Assembly (NCBI GenBank): GCA_003514205.1
Contig: DORQ01000350.1
Location: forward strand, 478 to 8,530
Source of the DNA: Acidimicrobiaceae bacterium
GTDB taxonomy: Bacteria; Actinomycetota; Acidimicrobiia; Acidimicrobiales; Microtrichaceae
DNA: 8,053 nt
Direction: 5' to 3'
The translations under genes were made by a program, and so were the position numbers. The notes under the pieces are model-generated. The model saw only the letters and a list, made by a program, of their open reading frames with translations. It was not told the origin of the DNA and searched no databases. Positions 1 to 5,755 of this stretch are shown one piece after another; the stretch's first letter is position 1, and each line of letters opens with the position of its first letter.

Positions 1-756
1 ATCAGCCGGTTGATGGTGGTCCTGCACTCCAACGACGCCGAGGTGCTCGGGCCGGTCCGTTCAGCACGGTACAGCGATCCGAATATCCTGGCACTGCTTG
101 GACAGCCCTTGTTTGGCTGGTCAGGGGCCAACGATGGCGTGGTGTCTGAGGTCTTGAGTTCGCCATGGATTCACAATGTGAACTGGGATCGAGTCAAGAA
201 CTCTGACTATCGCCGACGTTCCGATCGGGGCGCGCCGCACAACCTGTACACCTCATCAGCGACCCTTTACGGCTACGCCACTGCAGACCAAGGAGTTCCG
301 CCTGCGCAGTTCGAGTATCTGGCTCCAGGAGCGAGCAACACGGGTGCCCTGCCGATTGCAGGGGTGAAGCTCTCGGTGGGTGACACCCCAAGTGCCTGGG
401 CGTGGGACAGCGAGGCAGGCTGGAAGCGGTGGCAATACAACCGACGCCACAACGACGAGACGTTGGGTCAAGTTACAGCGGCCAATGTTGTGATTCTTGA
501 GACCACCTACTCTGGTGGGTCGAAGACCCCAACAGCGGTCACGGTCGGCTCTGGCCGCGTTGCAGTGTGCACGGGTGGAACGATCATCAACGGAACTTGG
601 TCGAGGAAGTCGATCTCAGATCGGCTCACGCTGACCGGTGCTGATGGGCAACCAATTCGGCTCACTCCTGGCCGAACCTGGGTGGAGTTGACGAGCGGCT
701 CCACGGTTCAAGTTCTCTCCACCGACGCGGTTGCTATCCTCAACAGCTCGAAATAG
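1..756 (+). CDS. DUF3048 (YerB-like) domain protein, 5'-truncated by the window
   Basis: Frame 1 is open from the first base and reads into a DUF3048-family protein; 251 residues are visible. Seen: a GPVRSAR block near residues 17-23, followed by a Gly/Trp/Ser/Gly-rich turn (about residues 39-43), then a YRR...R.APHNLYTS block (about 70-85), and later a Trp-Gln-Tyr-Asn segment. The C-terminal half ends in a G.W.R.....(D)...G..I.L.PG.TWVEL pattern typical of the second DUF3048 domain. The family includes Bacillus YerB, usually an exported lipoprotein of unknown function. Its signal peptide would lie upstream of this window, so export is inferred, not seen. An internal TTG/ATG at 10-15 is not a credible start because conserved sequence continues upstream of it. 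It ends 75 bases before pdxS and is probably a separate transcription unit. The role is unknown; cell-envelope work is only a guess. Confidence 0.85.
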   Translation: MSRLMVVLHSNDAEVLGPVRSARYSDPNILALLGQPLFGWSGANDGVVSEVLSSPWIHNVNWDRVKNSDYRRRSDRGAPHNLYTSSATLYGYATADQGVPPAQFEYLAPGASNTGALPIAGVKLSVGDTPSAWAWDSEAGWKRWQYNRRHNDETLGQVTAANVVILETTYSGGSKTPTAVTVGSGRVAVCTGGTIINGTWSRKSISDRLTLTGADGQPIRLTPGRTWVELTSGSTVQVLSTDAVAILNSSK

Positions 757-802
757 GCGAAAAGCCGTTCCTTCCTCGGACGACTCATTATCGATTCCGG
801 TC

Positions 803-813
803 AGGCCCGGCCT
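803..813. repeat. Short GC palindrome upstream of pdxS
   Basis: AGGCC-C-GGCCT is a perfect 5-bp-arm inverted repeat just upstream of the proposed pdxS -10 box. It may be a part of an operator or simply GC-rich chance sequence. No regulator gene is nearby to support a binding role. Confidence 0.25.
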
Positions 814-819
814 CCCGAT

Positions 820-825
820 TATGCT
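820..825 (+). promoter_or_regulatory. Candidate -10 box of a leaderless pdxS promoter
   Basis: TATGCT fits the actinobacterial TAnnnT -10 pattern and ends six bases before the pdxS ATG, so transcription would begin at or next to the A of the start codon. There is no Shine-Dalgarno sequence in front of this ATG, which agrees with a leaderless mRNA. No convincing -35 hexamer is visible. The same layout is found before ruvC in this window. Confidence 0.5.
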
Positions 826-831
826 GGCCCG

Positions 832-1731
832 ATGACTGAAATCGCTTCCTCCCAGCAGACCCGCGCCACCGTGGCGGTGAAGCGAGGCCTCGCAGAGATG
901 TTGAAAGGCGGCGTCATTATGGACGTCGTCGATGCTGAGCAAGCCAAGATCGCCGAGGACGCTGGAGCCTGTGCTGTCATGGCGCTTGAGCGAGTCCCCT
1001 CGGATATTCGTCGCGACGGCGGCGTGGCGCGGATGAGTGACCCAGAGATGATCGAAGGTATCCAGGCTGCCGTGACCATTCCAGTGATGGCGAAAGCGCG
1101 GATTGGTCATTTCGCTGAGGCGCAGATTCTGCAAAGCCTTGAGGTGGACTACATCGACGAGTCTGAAGTGTTGACCCCCGCCGATGAGCGGCACCACATT
1201 GACAAGTGGGCATTTGAGGTTCCGTTCGTGTGCGGCGCGACCAATCTTGGAGAGGCGCTCCGACGCATCTCCGAGGGCGCATGCATGATTCGCTCAAAGG
1301 GCGAGGCAGGGACCGGCAACATTGTGGAAGCAGTTCGTCACCTTCGCTCGATCTTGGGCGATATTGCCAAGATCACCCAGGCCGATTCTGCGGAGCTGTT
1401 TGAATGGGCCAAGCAGTTGCAGGCCCCCCTTGGATTGGTGCAGGAGATTCACGATACCGGTGAGCTCCCCGTGCCCATGTTCTGCGCTGGCGGAATCGCA
1501 ACGCCGGCCGACGCCTCATTGGTGATGCAGCTTGGGGCTCAAGCGGTGTTCGTAGGCTCTGGCATCTTCAAAAGTGAGAACCCCTCCTTGATGGCTAAGG
1601 CGGTGGTGGAGGCGACAACGAACTTCGCCGATCCCAGTGTTCTCGTCAAGGTTTCTCGAGGTCTGGGTAAGTCAATGGCTGGGCTGGAAATTGCTGGTCT
1701 TGAGCAAACCTTCGCCGATCGGGGCTGGTAG
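832..1731 (+). CDS. pdxS: Pyridoxal 5'-phosphate synthase, synthase/lyase subunit PdxS
   Basis: PdxS (Pdx1, SNZ family) builds pyridoxal 5'-phosphate in the cytoplasm from ribose 5-phosphate, glyceraldehyde 3-phosphate and ammonia; the ammonia comes from PdxT. The 299-residue length is normal for the family. It is a TIM-barrel protein, and key residues are visible: Asp31 in MDVVDAEQ, Lys88 in MAKARIGH (equivalent to the Schiff-base Lys81 of the Bacillus enzyme) and Lys156 in [10 protein letters not shown] (equivalent to Lys149). The [27 protein letters not shown] and [16 protein letters not shown] blocks are all present. The ATG at 832 was chosen because the preceding ATG at 821 is out of frame and because it gives the standard N-terminus. 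pdxT follows directly in the same frame after a single TAG. No defect is seen; the enzyme should be active as a 12-mer with PdxT. Confidence 0.98.
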   Translation: MTEIASSQQTRATVAVKRGLAEMLKGGVIMDVVDAEQAKIAEDAGACAVMALERVPSDIRRDGGVARMSDPEMIEGIQAAVTIPVMAKARIGHFAEAQILQSLEVDYIDESEVLTPADERHHIDKWAFEVPFVCGATNLGEALRRISEGACMIRSKGEAGTGNIVEAVRHLRSILGDIAKITQADSAELFEWAKQLQAPLGLVQEIHDTGELPVPMFCAGGIATPADASLVMQLGAQAVFVGSGIFKSENPSLMAKAVVEATTNFADPSVLVKVSRGLGKSMAGLEIAGLEQTFADRGW

Positions 1732-1734
1732 CCC

Positions 1735-2403
1735 ATTCCCTCGCTCAACATTGGCGTGCTTGCCCTTCAGGGGGCGTTTCACGCGCACCAACGTATGCTC
1801 GCCGAACTCGGTTGTGCCACGAGCCTGATCCGCCAGCCGGCGGATCTCTCGGGGATCGACGCACTGATCCTGCCTGGTGGTGAATCCACGACGATGTCAC
1901 GAATGTTGGTCGTGTCAGAGTTGTATGAACCAATCGGCGAGCTCATCAGGAACGGGTTGCCAACATTTGGAACCTGTGCCGGGGCAATTCTGATGGCGTC
2001 GAAAATTCTCGATGGCCGCGCAGACCAGCACGGTTTTGGGGTTCTTGATCTTGAGGTCCGGCGAAACGGGTACGGGCGTCAGATTGCCTCCATGGAATGC
2101 GAGATCACCCTGGCAGCATCTGCGTTCGGGTCACCCTTGGAGGCCGAACTGCCAGGATCCTCTACTGGAGTTGGTGGCTCTGGGGCGGGCGAAGTGAGTC
2201 GGCACGGTGCGCCGTTCCACGCTGTATTCATTCGAGCTCCTCGATTTGAACGCGTCGGACCAACAGTGGAGATTCTTGCGGAATTCGAGGATTTTCCAGT
2301 CCTGGTTCGTTCGGGTGCAAAGATGGCAGCAAGCTTTCACCCGGAGCTCGCCACCGATACCCGGGTTCATCAGCTGTTTCTGGCGATGATCGCCAAAAAC
2401 TGA
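1735..2403 (+). CDS. pdxT: Pyridoxal 5'-phosphate synthase, glutaminase subunit PdxT (start uncertain)
   Basis: PdxT (Pdx2, SNO family) hydrolyses glutamine and channels ammonia to PdxS. Seen, numbering from the GTG at 1756: GGESTT at 41-46, the nucleophile Cys74 in FGTCAGAIL, YGRQ near 106-109, FIRAP near 158-162, and His195/Glu197 in FHPEL, completing the Cys-His-Glu triad. The start is a problem. The conserved first strand reads IPSLNIGVLALQGAF from 1735, but the only standard start codon is the GTG at 1756, which drops the Ile-Gly of that strand. The ATT at 1735, four bases after the pdxS stop, would give a family-like N-terminus and is used here; the conservative span is 1756-2403 (215 residues). 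Another oddity is a Gly/Ser-rich insertion around residues 130-150. It is surely cotranscribed with pdxS. Confidence 0.93.
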   Translation: MPSLNIGVLALQGAFHAHQRMLAELGCATSLIRQPADLSGIDALILPGGESTTMSRMLVVSELYEPIGELIRNGLPTFGTCAGAILMASKILDGRADQHGFGVLDLEVRRNGYGRQIASMECEITLAASAFGSPLEAELPGSSTGVGGSGAGEVSRHGAPFHAVFIRAPRFERVGPTVEILAEFEDFPVLVRSGAKMAASFHPELATDTRVHQLFLAMIAKN

Positions 2404-2423
2404 TTCGTCACTTTCACAAGGTT

Positions 2424-2427
2424 GGAG
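2424..2427 (+). promoter_or_regulatory. Ribosome binding site of yebC
   Basis: GGAG lies six bases before the ATG at 2434. It decides against the upstream in-frame TTG at 2422, which would sit before and across this site and would add four residues to the conserved MSGHSKW N-terminus. Confidence 0.7.
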
Positions 2428-2433
2428 AACGCC

Positions 2434-3183
2434 ATGTCAGGGCATTCCAAATGGGCAACCATCAAGCACAAAAAAGGCGCTGCCGATAAGGCCCGCGGCA
2501 AGCAGTTTGCCAAGCTCATCAAACAGGTTGAGGTTGCAGCGCGGACCGGTGGCGGAGACCGCGACTCCAATCCAACGCTACGAACCATGTTTCAAAAGGC
2601 CCGCGAGGCGTCGGTGCCACTTGACACCATCGAACGAGCAGTCAAGCGGGGAACTGGCGAGCTTGAGGGAGTTGAGTATCAGGAAGTTGCATACGAGGGC
2701 TATGCCCCCGGCGGCGTTGCGGTGTACGTAGAAGCGCTGACTGACAATCGCAATCGCACCGGTCCGGAGATGCGTTCCACATTCTCGAAAAACGGCGGTT
2801 CGATGGCCGAACCCGGCGCAGTGTCCTGGCAATTTGAACGCAAGGGAATTGTTGTAGTTCCCGGTTCGGTGGCTGAGGACGACCTCATGCTGGTTGCACT
2901 TGATGCTGGAGCGGAAGATATCTCATCGACTGGCGATGAATGGCACGTCTATTGCGAGGCAGCATCGACTCACGAAGTGAGAACTGCGATTGAGGCCGCG
3001 GGTATTGTCGTCAGCTCCTCGGATCTGACCATGGTTCCCTCCACCACTGTCGCGATCGATTCCCTCGACACAGCTCGTGCGGTGCTCAAGGTGCTCGATG
3101 CGCTCGATGATCATGATGATGTTCAGGAGGTCTACGCGAATGCGGACATCTCTGACGAAGTGATGGCTGCACTCAGTGAGTAG
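2434..3183 (+). CDS. yebC: YebC/TACO1 family translation factor (formerly 'probable transcriptional regulator')
   Basis: The 249-residue protein begins MSGHSKWATIKHKKGAADK and carries FAKLIKQVEVAAR.GG...SNP.LR (about 24-50), then AREASVPLDTIERAVKRGTGE (about 57-76), the YEGYAPGGVAVYVE.LTDNRNRT block (about 88-109) and a C-terminal LDALDDHDDVQEVYANAD segment. These are the hallmarks of YebC, whose mitochondrial relative TACO1 activates translation. Bacterial members have been described both as DNA-binding regulators and as ribosome-associated factors that help synthesis of proline-rich stretches. The reported association with ruvCAB genes in many bacteria is kept here, although an exporter now separates them. 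The gene starts 30 bases after pdxT and its last 8 bases overlap the next gene, suggesting one operon with translational coupling downstream. Confidence 0.96.
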   Translation: MSGHSKWATIKHKKGAADKARGKQFAKLIKQVEVAARTGGGDRDSNPTLRTMFQKAREASVPLDTIERAVKRGTGELEGVEYQEVAYEGYAPGGVAVYVEALTDNRNRTGPEMRSTFSKNGGSMAEPGAVSWQFERKGIVVVPGSVAEDDLMLVALDAGAEDISSTGDEWHVYCEAASTHEVRTAIEAAGIVVSSSDLTMVPSTTVAIDSLDTARAVLKVLDALDDHDDVQEVYANADISDEVMAALSE

Positions 3184-3712
3184 TTCTGGCGGCGAAACCA
3201 ATGGTGCAGGGTCTGCACCGGCAGCGTCTCTCCAGCCAGCGGTTTCACTGCGTGTCGGCGATCCAGCCCCAACCTGGGAATGCGCGGGAGTCGATGGCAC
3301 AACTGGCGAGGCCCGTCGCTATTGCTCTGAGGAGTTTGTAGGATCGCCGCTGCTGTTGGTCTTCTACCCAGCTGACAACTCACCAGTGTGCACGCAGCAG
3401 CTCATTGAGCACACCGCAGGAATCCAGCAACTGCTCGATCGGGGAGCGAACCTCGTCACCAGCAGCCCGCAGGGCTCTGAGAGTCATCGGGAGTTTGCAG
3501 ACCAACATGGTGGCTTTCGATTCCCAATGCTGTGCGATGTTGATCTCGCCCTTGGAGCGGCATTTGGTGTGCTCGGACTCCTCGGCCACTATCGGCGGTC
3601 AACCATTCTGGTCAACGCTGAAGGAACCATCAACTATGTGCAACGTAGCGTCGGGTCCGGGACGGGGTTCAAGCCACTCGCTGAGCTGCTGGTGCTCCTC
3701 GACAACGCGTAG
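3176..3712 (+). CDS. Peroxiredoxin, AhpC/TSA family (BCP/AhpE-like)
   Basis: A 178-residue thioredoxin-fold protein. Its first ~22 residues are Ser/Ala/Gly-rich and not conserved; the fold starts at LRVGDPAPTWE. The active-site block is FYPADNSPVCT (about 63-73), matching the PxxxT/SxxC peroxiredoxin signature with peroxidatic Cys72. A conserved Arg in the RRST segment (about 140-143) supports the catalytic pocket. The BCP resolving Cys five residues after the peroxidatic one is absent (Leu/Ile/Glu/His region), so this is either a 1-Cys enzyme or uses a remote Cys such as Cys120 or Cys50. It should reduce hydrogen peroxide or organic hydroperoxides in the cytoplasm; no secretion signal is seen. 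The GTG start overlaps yebC by 8 bases and no separate promoter is seen, so translation is likely coupled to yebC. An in-frame start further in would be needed if the low-complexity N-terminus is not translated. Confidence 0.85.
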   Translation: MSSSGGETNGAGSAPAASLQPAVSLRVGDPAPTWECAGVDGTTGEARRYCSEEFVGSPLLLVFYPADNSPVCTQQLIEHTAGIQQLLDRGANLVTSSPQGSESHREFADQHGGFRFPMLCDVDLALGAAFGVLGLLGHYRRSTILVNAEGTINYVQRSVGSGTGFKPLAELLVLLDNA

Positions 3713-3732
3713 GTAGCTCCCCAGGTCCAGGA

Positions 3733-3755
3733 TCGCCGTGCTGGATTTCCGGCGA
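3733..3755. terminator. Weak hairpin between convergent genes, possible terminator
   Basis: TCGCCG and CGGCGA form a 6-bp stem with an 11-base loop in the 75-base gap between the convergent peroxiredoxin and permease genes. There is no T-tract on either side, so it is not a classical intrinsic terminator. An alternative stem, TCCAG with CTGGA (3726-3745), overlaps it. The position between two converging gene ends is the main argument. Confidence 0.25.
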
Positions 3756-3787
3756 CGTGAAATCGGGTGAATCGCGGGTGATGTGGC

Positions 3788-4612
3788 CTAGACCTCGTTT
3801 GCCACGCCCAAGAGCCGGGCGCGGGTCACCGATCGGAAACCACGACTCAAGCTCAGCGCAGCGATGGTCCAGGCCACTGCGCCGATGATTGCACCAACGA
3901 TCAGTCCGCCGAAAAGCGCGCCGGTGGACTGGGAGTAGGCAATCATGATGACGGGAAGCGAAACCAGCCCGGAGGCTTGGGAAGCGGCCGCTGTGGACTT
4001 CACCTTGGCCGAGAGGCGGAGGACGATAGATAGGGTGATTGCCAAGAAGGGCGGTATCACCCACAACACCATGAGCCACCAGTTCGGGGTGGGGAAGAAC
4101 CATCCGCCAACTGATGGGCCAACGACGAGGTTCACGAGCAGCGAGTAGGCGCCGAATCCGACGATTGTCGTGAAGTATCCCGGGATCAGGCTTGCCGCAA
4201 GTTTGCCGAAGTAGATCTCACGTGCAGTGGCGGGGGAGTGGGCGAGGAACTCTCCAGTTCCTCGTTCGCGTTCGCCCACAATGGTCGAGGCGCCAACCGC
4301 GGTGGAGATCGTCAGTGGCACCACAACAGCAACCGGCGCAAACAGAAACACTGCGAGTGCGTAAGCGGTTCGGCCTGCAGGGTCTGACCCTTGGATCTGA
4401 GCTTGTGCTGCCTGAGGCAGCACCTTGAGGGTCTTGCTGATTTGCGAGACCATCTCGACATCGCCGATCTGGGTGATGGTGAGCAGCAGTATCGCAGGAA
4501 CGATCAAGAAGAACATTGCCCCGAGTGCGGCCATGGGAATCCAGTAGTCGCGTGCCTGGATCAGTTGCTTCAGGTCGGTTTGGGCAACGATCCACATTCG
4601 ACGCCAGTTCAT
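3788..4612 (-). CDS. ABC-2 type exporter permease (NatB-like)
   Basis: A 274-residue integral membrane protein with about six hydrophobic segments, near residues 24-47, 84-109, 138-163, 177-200, 211-231 and 233-256. After the second segment comes GERERGTGEFLAHSPATAREIYFGKL (about 113-137), the typical cytoplasmic coupling block of ABC-2 permeases, which contacts the ATPase. The stretch between segments 1 and 2 (about 50-82) is a short extracytoplasmic domain, much smaller than in classical NatB proteins. Its ATG shares an ATGA with the stop codon of the upstream ATPase gene, so the two are translationally coupled and work as one exporter. The substrate cannot be told from the sequence; sodium, drugs or lipids are all known for this superfamily. 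It is a probable homodimer, since no second permease is present. Confidence 0.9.
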   Translation of the reverse strand: MNWRRMWIVAQTDLKQLIQARDYWIPMAALGAMFFLIVPAILLLTITQIGDVEMVSQISKTLKVLPQAAQAQIQGSDPAGRTAYALAVFLFAPVAVVVPLTISTAVGASTIVGERERGTGEFLAHSPATAREIYFGKLAASLIPGYFTTIVGFGAYSLLVNLVVGPSVGGWFFPTPNWWLMVLWVIPPFLAITLSIVLRLSAKVKSTAAASQASGLVSLPVIMIAYSQSTGALFGGLIVGAIIGAVAWTIAALSLSRGFRSVTRARLLGVANEV

Positions 4613-5628
4613 GAGTTCGCTCCTACGGTCGTGGTTGGATGTGTGGCTACTTCGGATCCACCTGGCTGGAATTGGGTGGCGCTGTGGGGATGCAGCGGGT
4701 TATCGAGCAGACCAGCGCCTGTGCGCGCTGCGAAGTACAGGTCCTCGAGCGTTGGCTCATGTGGCTCAACCCTGGTGATCTGAACCCCATCAGCGGCGAG
4801 GTGGGCAACGAGGGCCGGGATTCTGCCGAGATGATCGACGAAGACCTGAGCATCCTCGAGTCGGTTGATCCCAAGCACACCGGGAAGATGAACCAAGCGA
4901 TCGAGCTGGTCGGGAACCGTCGCCGCAATTCGGAAGGTTGGCGTTGGCCAGAACTTCTTCATGAGGGCCTCAGATTCGCCTTCTACCAACGATCGTCCAG
5001 ATTCCATGATGACGACGTGATCGGCGAGGCCCTCTGCCTCTGAGAGCAGGTGGGTGCACATGACCACGGTCTTGCCCTCGTTCGTGAGTTCACGGATGAG
5101 GTCGAGCACTGCTTGAGAGCTTTCGGGGTCGAGGCCAGAGGTGGGTTCATCGAACAGGAGCAGGTCGGGATCGTGAAGAAGCGATCGCGACAACGCCAAC
5201 CGGGTCTTCATTCCCGTGGAATAGCCACCAACTTGGTGCTCCAACGCGTCCTGGATTCCAAAGCGGGTAGCGCACTCAATGATCCGAGCCTCAGTGACGT
5301 CGGGGTCGACCTCATACAGCTGAGCGGAGTACAGCAGGTTGTCGTGGCCGCTCAGTCGGTCGTACAGCGCTGGCTTTGCCGACACCACACCGCAGCGAAT
5401 TCGGACATTGTTTGATTCTGGTGCTGGGTCGAGACCGAAGGTTCGGACCGTGCCGTGCAGGGGAGCAATCGCTCCGGTGATCGCGCGAATCGTGGTGGTC
5501 TTTCCGGCACCGTTGGGGCCAAGCAACACGGTGATCTTTGCTGTTGGGGCAGAGAAGCAGAGTTCGTCGAGGGCTTGTACCTCGCCAAAGCGATGTGAGA
5601 CCGCGTCAAGGTGCACTGTGAGATCCAT
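4609..5628 (-). CDS. ABC exporter ATP-binding protein (CcmA/NatA type) with atypical Q-loop
   Basis: A 339-residue nucleotide-binding subunit of an ABC-2 exporter, acting at the inner face of the membrane with the permease encoded directly downstream. Seen: Walker A GPNGAGKTTT at 37-46, signature loop YSTGMKTRLALSRSLL at 136-151 (YSTGM in place of LSGGQ), Walker B LLLFDEPTSGLDP at 156-168 with catalytic Glu161, and the H-loop His193 in CTHLL. The Q-loop region reads CGVVSAKPALYDRLSG (79-94), where family members usually have Pro-Gln before the PALY block; here these are Ser-Ala. The usual C-terminal LEDLYFA block ends near 303, followed by a ~35-residue Pro/His/Thr-rich tail. The ATG at 5628 is preferred because the fold begins at once; in-frame GTG (5649) and TTG (5691) starts would add non-conserved residues. 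No clear ribosome binding site is visible. Confidence 0.92.
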   Translation of the reverse strand: MDLTVHLDAVSHRFGEVQALDELCFSAPTAKITVLLGPNGAGKTTTIRAITGAIAPLHGTVRTFGLDPAPESNNVRIRCGVVSAKPALYDRLSGHDNLLYSAQLYEVDPDVTEARIIECATRFGIQDALEHQVGGYSTGMKTRLALSRSLLHDPDLLLFDEPTSGLDPESSQAVLDLIRELTNEGKTVVMCTHLLSEAEGLADHVVIMESGRSLVEGESEALMKKFWPTPTFRIAATVPDQLDRLVHLPGVLGINRLEDAQVFVDHLGRIPALVAHLAADGVQITRVEPHEPTLEDLYFAARTGAGLLDNPLHPHSATQFQPGGSEVATHPTTTVGANS

Positions 5629-5691
5629 GGGAGAGGTATCGGCCGCCACATCAGCGGACCTGAGAACACCGCAGAGATTCCTTGAGGGCAA

Positions 5692-5712
5692 CAGAATCCT
5701 GACTGGATTCTG
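5692..5712. repeat. Perfect palindrome in the divergent exporter/ruvC control region
   Basis: CAGAATCC and GGATTCTG are perfect 8-bp inverted arms around the 5-base centre TGACT. The site lies 64 bases from the ATPase start and 43 bases from the ruvC start, inside the only region from which both units can be transcribed. The size and symmetry fit a binding site for a dimeric repressor. There is no T-tract, and a terminator would not be expected between two diverging genes. No regulator gene is next to it in this window. Confidence 0.6.
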
Positions 5713-5736
5713 GGTATGGCAGATGAGACGCGAGTG

Positions 5737-5751
5737 ACGAGCTAGGCTCGT
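5737..5751. repeat. Inverted repeat overlapping the ruvC -10 box
   Basis: ACGAGC-TAG-GCTCGT has perfect 6-bp arms and a 3-base centre. It covers the whole proposed -10 hexamer of ruvC, so a protein bound here would block the promoter. It does not match the usual actinobacterial LexA box (GAAC-N4-GTTC). It may be chance in a GC-rich region. Confidence 0.4.
5743..5748 (+). promoter_or_regulatory. Candidate -10 box of a leaderless ruvC promoter
   Basis: TAGGCT fits TAnnnT and is followed by seven bases and then the ruvC GTG, placing the transcript start at or near the start codon. There is no Shine-Dalgarno sequence before this GTG. The arrangement is the same as for pdxS. No good -35 hexamer is seen. 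Confidence 0.5.
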
Positions 5752-5755
5752 ACGC

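Noticed and set aside
757..775. Terminator after the DUF3048 gene (GGCGAAAAGCC)
   Set aside because: Only a 3-bp stem with a 5-base loop and no T-tract; too weak to call.
616..1197. Long open frame on the - strand across the pdxS start (193 codons)
   Set aside because: It is antisense to two clear genes, shows no recognisable motif, and follows from the GC-rich codon pattern of the + strand genes.
5725..5748. RecA-independent DNA-damage promoter (TTGTCRGTG-N8-TAnnnT) before ruvC
   Set aside because: The bases 7-9 upstream of TAGGCT match the nine-base element at only a few positions in any spacing; only the -10 part fits.
5737..5751. LexA box at the ruvC promoter
   Set aside because: The inverted repeat has no GAAC...GTTC core, and none was noticed elsewhere in the divergent region.
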